In this document: positions 46,814 to 56,165 of the stretch, piece after piece
Layout of the letters: every line of letters begins with the position of its first letter
How positions within the stretch are numbered: the first letter of the stretch is position 1
From: JADKBO01 sp965230345
Lineage (GTDB): Bacteria > Bacteroidota > Bacteroidia > Chitinophagales > Saprospiraceae
Length of the DNA stretch: 64,000 bases
Direction: 5' to 3'
Assembly: GCA_965230345.1 (NCBI GenBank)
Contig: CBDDKR010000002.1
Coordinates: forward strand, 620,001-684,000
Translations under genes and position numbers: made by a program
Notes under the pieces: model-generated
Databases searched by the model: none
The model's input: only the letters and a program-made list of their open reading frames with translations
Told to the model about the DNA's origin: nothing

Positions 46814-49800
46814 CTACTCTTTAGTTTTTATCAATCTTTTATAGATAATAAAGTCATCGGAAGCTATTCTAATCGAATATATCCCTGGCACCCAAAATTC
46901 TTCTTTAATACCGATTTTTGATGTGCTATGAATTTGGCTATAAACCATCCTTCCTCTGCTGTCAAATATCTGAATATTTGTTGTTAATTCCTCTCCTAAT
47001 TCTATAGAAATTTCATCTGAGAAAGGATTAGGAAAGACTCTTACATTTGGCGAGGACAAATCTTTTGAAGCTGTGACAAAGTTTAACTCTAAGTCAAACG
47101 TATTGTGGTCATAATAAACGATGGCTTCCATATCATCTGCTCTACTCATTTCCAAATCCGAATGATTTCCAAATTCAGAAAAGATTATGGAAAAAGTTGG
47201 ATCCTCTTTTTTAACCATTGTTTGACCATATGCATCAAACAGCAATAAGTTAAGGACTTGTGTTTTTTCATTATAGTACCACGAAATCTGACAGTTACTG
47301 TTCACCGATTCGATAGCCTCAATTGATCTAGGTGAATAGACAGACAATTGCAATCCATCAAATGCATCTGTTTCTAAGGTAAAATCAATTCGATTAGGAT
47401 CATCTGTTGAACTAAAGTATCCGCTGATTTGAGTTTTCCGATCTTCAGTATATGAATAATTAACATCGCCTAATTTGACCGCATAAAAATCAGGTTCTAC
47501 GACCGTTACTCCATTTCCACTCACTACTTCTTCAGGGAAAACCTCCTTATAATACAAATCAGTTCTGACGAAGTTATAATCTTGGGGAACAAACCTCCAT
47601 GAATTGTTATTAGGAAAATGCTCAAACTTTCCTAATGACGCAGCGACCACGTTAACCAAATCAAAGTTGGAGACCTTTCTATCTATATTGACATCTGCAG
47701 CGATCTCCTTAAACTTATCCAACCCTTGTAATCCAAGCAAATACCGATTTAAATCAACGACATCCGCTACATTTACCCCTGTTTGCGCCTTAGTATTCTT
47801 AATAGGTTTGATTTCTATTTGCTGAGCTGTGGAAAGCATTTTCAGTTCGTATAGACCTTGATCATTAGTAGATGTCACACTATCTTGGTTGACTAATACG
47901 GTCACATCTTCAATTGGAAGGTTATCCGAACGCTCTACTAATCCTTCGGCATCGTATTCATTGACAAAACATAAGCTTTCAGTTCCAAATGTTGATGGGT
48001 ATACAGCTATAAGATTGAATACCGTAGCTTCTATATCGATACTTTCGGCAGTAAAATCTATCTGAATACAATCATCACCTGTAGCAAAAATTTCTACATA
48101 AAAGATAACATCATCATCTGAAATGGTCTCTCCTTCATTATCCCCATCAAACCAACTCACAGACATTAATTTAGGGTTGTTGATCGAAACATGACCGGAA
48201 TTAATGGCCAAATCTCCAGGTGTCATTCCAATAAAATAAACATCTTCTGGATTTGACGTCAAAGAAAGTGTAAAGCTAAACCCCTGAACAAGATTAAAAT
48301 TTTTCACCCTTATCGGAATCGTATTTACCGCATCTGGAATAAGGTCTTGTGGATTGATGTAAAAAGTTAATTCATCCAATGCTGGACACATTTCACATTT
48401 AGATCCCCCACAATCTATACCTGTTTCATCACCATTCATTAATCCATCATCGCAAGTTTCACAACTACCATCATTTTGGGTAGCATTTGGGTCAAAATTA
48501 TGTGCATCTGGATCTGTACATCCCAATATATCATTACTACATGCTCCTTTCGTCCACTTTCGTACACCAGCTTTCTGTGCCTCACAGCTGTTAAGATAAG
48601 TATTGTCATCACAACCACACACAGGGTCAGAAACAGCATTACACATTACATCAATAAATTCATTTTCATCTGGCGAAACTACACAGGGAGGGTCTGGAGG
48701 AGAAGGACAAGGGCCATTAGTCCAAGAGGTTAATCCCCCCTGTTTCATAGCCAAACATTCATTATCATACTCTATACCATCACAACCGCATACCGGATCA
48801 ATCACAAATGGACAAGGATACGCATCATCAATAAGTTCTGTATCTACACAGTCTAAATCTGGGCATGGACCTGTCTGCCATATAGTGACTCCATTTTTGA
48901 GTGCATGGCACTGGTTTATATATGTTTTGCCATCACAACCGCATACTGGGTTGTACTGTAAGTCACATTGGAGATCTAAGTCAATTAAGTCATCATCAAT
49001 ACATTTTTCTTTTGCACATGATCCTTTGGTCCAACTGGTCAAGCCCTTGGCATATGCTTCACAAGGATTGATGTATGTTTTGCCATCACAGCCACATACT
49101 GGGTCTACATTTTTAGGACATACCAATTCGTTATCTATTCGAGAATCATCTATACACGACGTGGAAGAACATGGTTCTGGAAATTCTACACCACTTTTTT
49201 CAGCTACGCAAAGATTAGGATAAACCTTCCCATTACAATCACAAATAGGTTCGTAAACGTCAGGGCAATCCGAAGGGTCATCGATTAAAGATACATCTAC
49301 ACAACAGTGTCCCAATGTATATTCATAAATATCAGAATTGGCCGCTTCACAGATATTGTCATAGGTAATTTGATCACAGCCACATATTGGCTCATAAGCC
49401 TCCTCAGAACAATCCAATATTGGCAATGGAACATACACCAAATCGTCATCACAACTATCTTGCTGACATTCTCCTTGCTTCCAATGCAAAATACCATCTT
49501 TCTGAGCATAACAAGAATTGGAGTATGTCACTCCATTGCAGCCACATACTGGATCATAAAGAGCAAAGCATACCGTTGAATCATCGCTGTACATCGTTGT
49601 GTCCAACTGGCAAATAGATTGGCAGTCACCCATTTCATAATATGTAACACCAGAATTCTCAGCGACGCAGGCATTGGCATACGTGACACCGTTACATCCA
49701 CATACTGGATCATAGAGGTCATTGCAAATCGCGGTTAAATCAATCTGCGTTGAATCGATACAAGTTGGAATTGGGTCACATTCTTCTTCTCGAACAACAT

Positions 49801-52711
49801 TCTTTCGGCTTATTTCTTCTTGAATTCTTATACACCATCTTTCCTTTTGACCATTGGTTATAAATCTTCTTAGACTGTGATAAGACATAATATTATGGGC
49901 TGTCCAATCAACTGTATCTTTTTGAAGTTGATTCAATTGATCGTAAGCAACTCCATAATGATTAAGAGCAATATCTTCATTATTCCATGAAGTCATATCT
50001 TCAATAGTATCATCGACTTCATCATCTGTTGAATGCGTGTGCTTTAGCCCAAAGAAATGACCAATTTCATGCAAGTGAATTCTTGGCAGGTTCGTCCTCA
50101 ATATTATCGTCCTTCTACTTGGTGATGTAGAACAATACCCCCTAAATCCCACCTCTTCTGGACCTTCCATTACATAAATATTAATGGCATCTTCCTTCCA
50201 CAAATAAGATGCAGGGTCAGCCAATGCATCGTCTTCAATTGCGGATCGCGTTGTCGTGTTGATTTCTGCTCCAAAATATTTGATCGATATTGGGTGATTG
50301 ACCCCTCCAATAAATTCCACATCGTGACAGAATCTGTAATTGAATTGATTAGATTCCATAAAGTCATTCATCCAATCCACAGCACTATGAATTTGTGCAT
50401 GTCCAATAGGAAGTCCATATTCTCGAGGCAGATCACCATCAAGAGAATCCAAAATCACCTTATAACTCAACTTAATACAATGTAAATCTGTAGGGCAATC
50501 AGAAGTCTTACACTCAGTCGTAAAATTCTGAATTGGGCTATAGCCAATTGTATCTCCTGTCTTACATACGATCAATACCCGCCATTCATAATCTGTACAA
50601 CCTTCCAGAGTATCAGCCTTAATTCGAGGATCTGAAGAAATGTCTATAACTTTCCAAGACTCGTCTTTTACCCTTATCTCCCACGTATAGCTCGCCTCGG
50701 ACAAATCGGAATCAACAATCAGTACGGCGTTCTTTTGTGTAATCGAATCCGTCTTGAAATCAATGTCTGTAGTATCACAAGGACAAATTGTTTGGAATGC
50801 TCCATTTCCATCCCATACGGACCAATCACCGTTATCACATTGCATTCTAATCTGCCATTCGTAATCTGTGCAAGGTCTTAACCCATTTAAGTTATACATA
50901 GATGGATCCATAGTAACACTTGTCGTATCCCAAAGCAAACTATCTTTGATCCGATATCTTCGTTGATAATTGGTAAAACCAGACAAATCAGAATGTAAGA
51001 CTACACTAGAATCCGTTATTCCCGAGACTGAAACACTGAATATATTTGGAGGCATGCAGTCTTGATCGCAATCTGTTGCAATAGAGGCTTCATCCGAAAC
51101 TCTTTCTTGATCACCACATGATACAATAGCTCTAAAGAGATAGGTTTTGCAAGAATCTAATGCATTATATTGCCACAAGTTAGAGTTTGACATTCCATCG
51201 GTTTTCCAATCAAGATCACCTTCTATCATATATTGCCAAGAGTATTTAGCATTAGAAACATCGTCCCATATGGTAGCTTCTACTATACCATTATTATAAC
51301 TAAAAGCACTAGTTAATTCGGCTGGCAAAACACAAAGACAAGGTCCACTTTCCCATGAAAGCACACCTGCTTTAAAAGCCTCACATGCGTTATTATAATT
51401 GATTCCGTCACAGCCACAAACTGTATCAACTATGGCAATACATTGAAGGCTGTCCAATACAGCAAGATATTGAGGGTCTTCATTTTTACAATTTCTTGAA
51501 GCACAATCACCGGGCAAATAACTCTCCACCCCATAATAATACGCTTCACAGGCATTGTTATATGTAATAGAATCGCAGCCACAGACTGGGTCATATCCAT
51601 ATTGAGTGCAAGAATCAATTATGTACATCGTATCTATTGGGAGAGGTTCGTAGACCAGATCATCGCAGCTTTGGTTTTCACAGGTTCCCATGGTATAAGA
51701 AGTAATTCCATCAGCAATGGCGAAACATGGGTTAGCATAAGTTATACCATTGCAGCCACAGACTGGGTCGAAATCGAGAGGACAGTTATCCATTAGACCT
51801 TCATCAATTTTACTGCTATCCTGACATAGTTGAATACAAGGTCCATCTTCGTATGAAAGAACTCCGCTGTTTTCTGCTAAACATAAATTGGGGTAAGTAC
51901 GTCCATCACAACCACAAACTGGATCATAGACCGTTGGACATATAATATCAGGATTTATCAAAGTACTATCAATACACGTGGATATCGAACACATTCCGGA
52001 AGAATCAGAGAGGGAAGAAACTCCATATATATATTTGGCGACACAAGCATTGGCATATGTCTTACCGTCACATCCACAGACTGGGTCCCATAAGGAGGAA
52101 CACACCATCGTCTCATCAATTAGGATAGAATCAATGCAAAGTGAAGCAGAACACGGATTACATAAATCTATTATTGGCGGATCACATACTGGCGGGATGG
52201 GATCACCTACCTCCCATAAATTATCATAATTTAAGCTTTGATGATCATATCCTCCTAATGCTTGAACAAGAGTATCACTTCCTTGAATTTCAAAACGGGT
52301 ACATGTATCAAATACCATTTCTTCCCCATCAATAAATGAAACACTATTAATACAAAAAATAGTCTCTAACCCATCACATGAATTTAAAGCGCTTACCTTA
52401 AACTCAAAATTTGTAACTTCTCCGCCTACTACATTATCAAAATGAGCTTCTTCGTAATTATAATAGTAGAACTCATTTTGTTTATATGCAATGTCAACTC
52501 CTTTAGTATACAAGGTGACCTCAAAAGCTGTCAAATTAGAGTATTGTTTAATAAATGTACTGGTATCTGTATTAAGCCAGTTGTTAATCCAATCCACACA
52601 CAGCACATCTTCTTTCTTTTCAGGGCAATTTTCGAAGATGTTTCCACTTTGAGTAAATCCTATCGAGAGACTAGAAAGTAAAACTAGAATAGTAACTAAG
52701 GTTGGTTTCAT
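46814..52711 (-). CDS. Secreted pappalysin-like metalloprotease with 13 Kazal-like domains and T9SS sorting domain
   Basis: The frame opens at 52759, but the start at 52711 gives a proper signal peptide ('MKPTLVTILVLLSSLSIGF'). Order over 1,965 residues: N-terminal region to ~183; Kazal-like domains 1-5 (~184-458); three FN3-like domains (~459-733); zinc metalloprotease (734-978) with HEIGHFFGLKH at 881-891 (metzincin HExxHxxGxxH) and Met-turn 'NIMSYH' at ~940; Kazal-like domains 6-13 (979-1391); a short segment 'CTDPDAHNFDPNATQNDGSC'; a cohesin-like domain (~1450-1590); a dockerin-like pair ('VADVVDLNRYLLGLQGLD', 'DVNIDRKVSNFDLVNVVAA'); and a type A sorting domain ('VRVFPNPFSDEISIEL' to the end). 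The product should be a surface or released protease carrying its own inhibitor modules. It heads an operon with the type B cargo and PorP. Confidence 0.9.
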   Translation of the reverse strand: MKPTLVTILVLLSSLSIGFTQSGNIFENCPEKKEDVLCVDWINNWLNTDTSTFIKQYSNLTAFEVTLYTKGVDIAYKQNEFYYYNYEEAHFDNVVGGEVTNFEFKVSALNSCDGLETIFCINSVSFIDGEEMVFDTCTRFEIQGSDTLVQALGGYDHQSLNYDNLWEVGDPIPPVCDPPIIDLCNPCSASLCIDSILIDETMVCSSLWDPVCGCDGKTYANACVAKYIYGVSSLSDSSGMCSISTCIDSTLINPDIICPTVYDPVCGCDGRTYPNLCLAENSGVLSYEDGPCIQLCQDSSKIDEGLMDNCPLDFDPVCGCNGITYANPCFAIADGITSYTMGTCENQSCDDLVYEPLPIDTMYIIDSCTQYGYDPVCGCDSITYNNACEAYYYGVESYLPGDCASRNCKNEDPQYLAVLDSLQCIAIVDTVCGCDGINYNNACEAFKAGVLSWESGPCLCVLPAELTSAFSYNNGIVEATIWDDVSNAKYSWQYMIEGDLDWKTDGMSNSNLWQYNALDSCKTYLFRAIVSCGDQERVSDEASIATDCDQDCMPPNIFSVSVSGITDSSVVLHSDLSGFTNYQRRYRIKDSLLWDTTSVTMDPSMYNLNGLRPCTDYEWQIRMQCDNGDWSVWDGNGAFQTICPCDTTDIDFKTDSITQKNAVLIVDSDLSEASYTWEIRVKDESWKVIDISSDPRIKADTLEGCTDYEWRVLIVCKTGDTIGYSPIQNFTTECKTSDCPTDLHCIKLSYKVILDSLDGDLPREYGLPIGHAQIHSAVDWMNDFMESNQFNYRFCHDVEFIGGVNHPISIKYFGAEINTTTRSAIEDDALADPASYLWKEDAINIYVMEGPEEVGFRGYCSTSPSRRTIILRTNLPRIHLHEIGHFFGLKHTHSTDDEVDDTIEDMTSWNNEDIALNHYGVAYDQLNQLQKDTVDWTAHNIMSYHSLRRFITNGQKERWCIRIQEEISRKNVVREEECDPIPTCIDSTQIDLTAICNDLYDPVCGCNGVTYANACVAENSGVTYYEMGDCQSICQLDTTMYSDDSTVCFALYDPVCGCNGVTYSNSCYAQKDGILHWKQGECQQDSCDDDLVYVPLPILDCSEEAYEPICGCDQITYDNICEAANSDIYEYTLGHCCVDVSLIDDPSDCPDVYEPICDCNGKVYPNLCVAEKSGVEFPEPCSSTSCIDDSRIDNELVCPKNVDPVCGCDGKTYINPCEAYAKGLTSWTKGSCAKEKCIDDDLIDLDLQCDLQYNPVCGCDGKTYINQCHALKNGVTIWQTGPCPDLDCVDTELIDDAYPCPFVIDPVCGCDGIEYDNECLAMKQGGLTSWTNGPCPSPPDPPCVVSPDENEFIDVMCNAVSDPVCGCDDNTYLNSCEAQKAGVRKWTKGACSNDILGCTDPDAHNFDPNATQNDGSCETCDDGLMNGDETGIDCGGSKCEMCPALDELTFYINPQDLIPDAVNTIPIRVKNFNLVQGFSFTLSLTSNPEDVYFIGMTPGDLAINSGHVSINNPKLMSVSWFDGDNEGETISDDDVIFYVEIFATGDDCIQIDFTAESIDIEATVFNLIAVYPSTFGTESLCFVNEYDAEGLVERSDNLPIEDVTVLVNQDSVTSTNDQGLYELKMLSTAQQIEIKPIKNTKAQTGVNVADVVDLNRYLLGLQGLDKFKEIAADVNIDRKVSNFDLVNVVAASLGKFEHFPNNNSWRFVPQDYNFVRTDLYYKEVFPEEVVSGNGVTVVEPDFYAVKLGDVNYSYTEDRKTQISGYFSSTDDPNRIDFTLETDAFDGLQLSVYSPRSIEAIESVNSNCQISWYYNEKTQVLNLLLFDAYGQTMVKKEDPTFSIIFSEFGNHSDLEMSRADDMEAIVYYDHNTFDLELNFVTASKDLSSPNVRVFPNPFSDEISIELGEELTTNIQIFDSRGRMVYSQIHSTSKIGIKEEFWVPGIYSIRIASDDFIIYKRLIKTKE
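48539..49777 (-). repeat. Kazal-like domains 6-13
   Basis: Eight tandem ~50-residue domains after the protease, each with six cysteines and the Kazal core 'DPVCGCDGKTYxNxCxA' or close variants ('EPICDCNGKVYPNLC', 'DPVCGCDDNTYLNSC'). Each is closed by a '-GxC' end ('TKGSC', 'QTGPC', 'TNGPC'). Domain 9 is shorter at its C-terminus ('EFPEPC'). Confidence 0.92.
49778..50512 (-). other. Pappalysin-like (M43-type) metalloprotease domain
   Basis: Residues 734-978. The zinc motif HEIGHFFGLKH is encoded at 50039-50071, and the Met-turn follows about 50 residues later ('HNIMSYH'). Flanking text such as 'INIYVMEGPEEVGFRGYCS' and 'RTIILRTNLPRIHLHE' is typical of M43 peptidases. All three zinc ligands and the catalytic glutamate are present, so it is predicted active. 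Confidence 0.88.
51338..52160 (-). repeat. Kazal-like domains 1-5
   Basis: Five tandem domains before the FN3-like region: cores 'DPVCGCDGKTYANAC', 'DPVCGCDGRTYPNLC', 'DPVCGCNGITYANPC', 'DPVCGCDSITYNNAC' and 'DTVCGCDGINYNNAC'. Spacing and cysteine count match the C-terminal group. Confidence 0.92.
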
Positions 52712-52772
52712 ATCGTAATGTTTGTTGGTCTGAAGGTTGAATTGGTTTTGAAGTGACAAATTAATGAAAGTA

Positions 52773-53162
52773 TTACTCTTTTCTTACTTCACGAATAAGT
52801 AAAATTGCTGTTAGTAAAAAAGGAATGGTCGAACCAAGAATTTTGACTTCCATTTTTAATACTCCAATAAAAAAGACAAATACCACCAATATCGCAATTC
52901 CTAAAATTCCCAAGTAAATCAATCGACGTCGAATTCCTTTTAAGAATAATGTCAAAATCAAGAGCACTTGTCCGATTAAAGGAAGTAAAATGAAAGGATG
53001 AACGATGCTAAGAGGATTGGTTACCATCTTTTTTATCAATTCTACTTCACCTTGATATAAAAACATCTTATTTCCACCTCCCCACTCCAGATAAACTAAG
53101 AGAGAAGAAATCAAAGTCAGCAGAACTAAGTACTTGGTTTTAGTAGTTCGATTCATTAACAT
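52773..53162 (-). CDS. Small multi-pass membrane protein, unknown
   Basis: 129 residues with about four hydrophobic segments: 'YLVLLTLISSLLVYLEW', 'PFILLPLIGQVLLILTLFL', 'LIYLGILGIAILVVFVFFIG' and 'TIPFLLTAILLI'. A start at the second ATG (53156) is equally possible. I recognise no family. It follows the amidohydrolase gene by 31 bases on the same strand, so the two may be co-transcribed. Confidence 0.7.
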   Translation of the reverse strand: MLMNRTTKTKYLVLLTLISSLLVYLEWGGGNKMFLYQGEVELIKKMVTNPLSIVHPFILLPLIGQVLLILTLFLKGIRRRLIYLGILGIAILVVFVFFIGVLKMEVKILGSTIPFLLTAILLIREVRKE

Positions 53163-53193
53163 CAGTTGATGTTCCTAAAGGCTATAAACAATT

Positions 53194-54474
53194 CTATTTT
53201 TCATTTTTATAAATAGTACCGTCTTTCATTACAAAAACAACATCCATCATTCGATTTATATCCATCAAGGGGTTACCTGTAACAGCAACTATATCCGCCA
53301 TTTTTCCTTTTTCAATTGTACCATATTGATCCGAAACCCTCAACAGGTCAGAAGCATTTACTGTAGCAGATTTAATAGCGTCTATCGGAGACATACCGCT
53401 TTCTACCATATAAATAAACTCTTTGGCATTATCACCATGTGGACTTACACCTGCATCCGTACCAAATGCTATTTTCACTCCATAAGCATGGGCTTTTTCA
53501 AAAGTTAACTGAATTTTAGGACCAATTGCCAATGCTTTAGGAACAATAATGGCCGGATAAAACCCTGGTTGTTTGGCTTTTTCAGCTACAAATTTTCCCG
53601 CTGAAATGGTAGGCACATAATACGTCCCTTTTTCGATCATGAGGTCCATTACCTCTTGATCCATATACGTTCCATGCTCTATACTGTGAATTCCACCCAG
53701 CACAGCTCTTTTCATTCCTTCAGTTCCGTGAGCATGAGCTGCGGTGACCATGCCATAGTCATTCGCAGTCTGTACTACCGCCTCAACCTCTTCTACTGTA
53801 AATTGTGGACCCTGACCATCTTTTGCAACGCTAAGTACGCCCCCAGTAGCTGTAATTTTAATAACATCGGCACCGTTTTTGTATCTTTGACGAACGGCCT
53901 TTTTAGCATCCTCAACACTATTGATAACCCCTTCTTTAGGTCCTGGATCACTCATTAATTCACGTTTCACTCCATTGGTAGGGTCGGCATGACCTCCTGT
54001 TGTAGCCAAGGACTTTTCACTCGTATAAATTCTTGGTCCTTCGATAAACCCATGATTAATTGCTTCACGCAAACTCACATTTACTCCTGTGCCACCAAGA
54101 TCTCTAACCGTCGTAAACCCTGCCATCAAAGTACGTTCACAATATTGGGTAGCTTTTAAAGCCATATAGTCTTTATTTTCGCGAAATTTTTCTTCGTATC
54201 TTTTAGGGCCAGACTCATGCTCGATATGTACGTGCATGTCCATCAACCCTGGCATAACAGTGGTATGTTTAAGATCAATAATTTCATCTTCTTTAGACCC
54301 TTCTATATATCCCTTTTCAACACCAACTATCTGATTATTCTCGATGATAATACTCATTTCGGATTTGGCATCATCTCCAACACAGTCAATAAGGCGACCG
54401 CAATGAATGATTTTTTGTTGACCAAATAAATTTACACAACCAACGAAAGAGCAAACTACTAACAAATATTTCAT
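53194..54474 (-). CDS. Secreted amidohydrolase family protein (imidazolonepropionase/prolidase-like)
   Basis: 426 residues with a signal peptide ('MKYLLVVCSFVGCVNLFGQ'). Amidohydrolase signatures are complete: 'VMPGLMDMHVHIEHESG' (H81 and H83, metal ligands), 'ADVIKITATGG' (the metal-bridging lysine), 'MVTAAHAHG' and 'IHSIEHGT' (histidines), and 'IAFGTDAGVSPHGDN' (catalytic aspartate). The C-terminal 'GTIEKGKMADIVAV' is typical of the family. Such enzymes hydrolyse amide bonds in dipeptides or small amides in the periplasm or outside; the substrate is unknown. Confidence 0.9.
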   Translation of the reverse strand: MKYLLVVCSFVGCVNLFGQQKIIHCGRLIDCVGDDAKSEMSIIIENNQIVGVEKGYIEGSKEDEIIDLKHTTVMPGLMDMHVHIEHESGPKRYEEKFRENKDYMALKATQYCERTLMAGFTTVRDLGGTGVNVSLREAINHGFIEGPRIYTSEKSLATTGGHADPTNGVKRELMSDPGPKEGVINSVEDAKKAVRQRYKNGADVIKITATGGVLSVAKDGQGPQFTVEEVEAVVQTANDYGMVTAAHAHGTEGMKRAVLGGIHSIEHGTYMDQEVMDLMIEKGTYYVPTISAGKFVAEKAKQPGFYPAIIVPKALAIGPKIQLTFEKAHAYGVKIAFGTDAGVSPHGDNAKEFIYMVESGMSPIDAIKSATVNASDLLRVSDQYGTIEKGKMADIVAVTGNPLMDINRMMDVVFVMKDGTIYKNEK

Positions 54475-54496
54475 AAGACTATTATTTACACCAAAC

Positions 54497-54526
54497 CAAA
54501 AATATAAAATTATTAATGCCTATCAA
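54497..54526 (-). promoter_or_regulatory. Promoter of the amidohydrolase gene
   Basis: On the minus strand TTG (54524-54526) is followed after 19 bases by TATTTTTG (54497-54504), matching the Bacteroidota TTTG-N19-TAnnTTTG layout. It lies about 25 bases before the start codon at 54474. Confidence 0.55.
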
Positions 54527-54659
54527 GGGTTAATTCAGCATAAACTATTGACCAACCATCTATTCTTATAAAAATTGAACACAATCTGATAACCAACTTG
54601 AACTTCCTTTCGTTTAATAATTTTACCTTAGTCACTCGAAGTATTAAACTGACATTATA

Positions 54660-54923
54660 ATGCAAAAACATAGAGCTACCGTATTTACAAGGATGTTGAT
54701 TTTTCTCCTCATTTTTCTTCCTTTAGCCTTTATAGGAGTAACAAAATATCAGGGTAAGGATCCTATGGTTGAGTTGAAAAAACTCATTGGAGATAAGAAT
54801 AAAGAACAACCCACGAATTATTCTAAAACCAGTGAAGAAATGACCATTGAAATCTTAAGACAAGAGGTCTCTGATCTTAAAACTCAATTGATCGAATGCC
54901 AACAAAAAGATCAAAAAAAATGA
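54660..54923 (+). CDS. Small membrane-anchored coiled-coil protein
   Basis: 87 residues: one membrane segment near the N-terminus ('MLIFLLIFLPLAFIGV', residues ~12-27), then a charged tail ending in a predicted coiled coil ('EEMTIEILRQEVSDLKTQLI'). A start at residue 12 is possible. No family is recognised. It stands 117 bases before the ATPase gene on the same strand. Confidence 0.65.
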   Translation: MQKHRATVFTRMLIFLLIFLPLAFIGVTKYQGKDPMVELKKLIGDKNKEQPTNYSKTSEEMTIEILRQEVSDLKTQLIECQQKDQKK

Positions 54924-55040
54924 TTCTATTATCATAACAACTTCATCTACCTGCTATTGAAGTGATTTAAAAACTAAATTCTAATACTTGAATCAATTCA
55001 TTAATAAATCTACTTTTCAACAAATCCCTTCATTAAATAA

Positions 55041-55835
55041 ATGCTTCAAAATATACGGCTAAGAAATATTCCAGATGAGGAAAAGGATAATTTCCCATGG
55101 ACCTTGCCGTTAATCAAGGATTTTGAATCGATTCGTTTCGATTCACCCATTTCATTCTTTGTAGGTGAAAATGGAAGTGGAAAGTCCACTATGCTCGAAG
55201 GTATTGCAGCTGCACTTAAAGTACCTGTAGCTGGCAGTGGGCGATTGGAAGACGACCCTTCATTGTCTTCTGCAGTTGAGCTAGGCAACTATCTTACCTT
55301 AAAATTTTCCACGAGATTTAATCATGGACTATTGGCAAGAGCCGAAGATTTTGTTGGCTTCGCTCGTAAAGTAAAGTCGGACATTAAAGCATTGGAGCAG
55401 GAATATCTTGAAGCTTTAGAACAATATAAAGGAGGTGATTTTAATCTTACTCGAAATGCAATATTGGGAGAAAAAAATGCACTTTTGAAACGCTATGGTG
55501 TTGATCTTGAAGCCATGAGTCATGGAGAGGGCTTCCTTAAGTTGTTCAATGCTCGAATTACCGGCAGGGGAATCTATCTAATTGACGAACCAGAAGCTGC
55601 CTTATCACCAATACGTCAATTATCCCTAATTTCATTACTTGTAGAAAAAGTAAAGAAACAAGGTGCACAGTTTATCATAGCTACACACTCCCCCATCATT
55701 ATGAGTACTCCGCAATCATCTGTTTACCATTTTCGAGACAACAGCATATCTCAAATAGACTATAGAGAAACCGAACATTATAAGATCACAAAGTCCTTTC
55801 TAGAAAACCCAGAGGCTTTTTTGAAGCATTTGTGA
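55041..55835 (+). CDS. ABC-type AAA-family ATPase (predicted ATPase)
   Basis: 264 residues, cytoplasmic. Walker A 'VGENGSGKST' is at 41-50, an ABC-signature-like 'MSHGEGFLKLF' near 159-169, and Walker B 'GIYLIDEPEAALSP' near 176-190, followed by the H-loop region 'QFIIATHSPIIMS'. The arrangement matches stand-alone predicted ATPases related to the RecF/SMC and ABC heads rather than transporter subunits; no permease gene lies nearby. The biological role is unknown. Confidence 0.88.
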   Translation: MLQNIRLRNIPDEEKDNFPWTLPLIKDFESIRFDSPISFFVGENGSGKSTMLEGIAAALKVPVAGSGRLEDDPSLSSAVELGNYLTLKFSTRFNHGLLARAEDFVGFARKVKSDIKALEQEYLEALEQYKGGDFNLTRNAILGEKNALLKRYGVDLEAMSHGEGFLKLFNARITGRGIYLIDEPEAALSPIRQLSLISLLVEKVKKQGAQFIIATHSPIIMSTPQSSVYHFRDNSISQIDYRETEHYKITKSFLENPEAFLKHL

Positions 55836-56165
55836 TTTAAAATGGTTCTTCATTAAATTGAAATAAGTTAGGTAAGCCTTAGGCGTAACCGTCTTTATAT
55901 TTTTTTATTCCAGAATATGAAATGCGATATAGATGATTATCCTCTTTTCTTAGGACAAGCAAAGTAAAACGAAAGTAATCACAATACATCTTCCTCTTAT
56001 GCTTACCTTTGATTCTAATAAGAAGTGTATATCTAATATCATGGTCTTTCTTAATCACTTGAAGAACATAGAAGGCGTTTATTGATTTAGAAGAAGTCGT
56101 ACTATACCTTTTAAAGATATCGAGGGCAGTTACGCATGATTTTAAAACATATTTATCAAGTATAT
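55836..56165. other. Intergenic region between the ATPase gene and rsmI
   Basis: 330 bases. A 102-codon minus-strand frame (55879-56187) runs across it and into the rsmI start region, but it has no start context, no recognised family, and its C-terminal part overlaps a dispersed repeat. I treat the region as non-coding with a repeat remnant. Confidence 0.5.
55935..55963. repeat. Dispersed 29-base repeat, copy 2
   Basis: Matches the copy at 44375-44403 with one mismatch (TTAGG instead of TTTGG in the middle) and continues as CAAAGTAAAACG. Same orientation in the window as copy 1; here it lies downstream of a plus-strand gene. Confidence 0.6.

Noticed and set aside
46814..52711. Cohesin-like and dockerin-like segments as sign of a cellulosome
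   Set aside because: These modules are common at the C-terminal end of T9SS cargo in Bacteroidota; no carbohydrate enzyme or scaffoldin is nearby.
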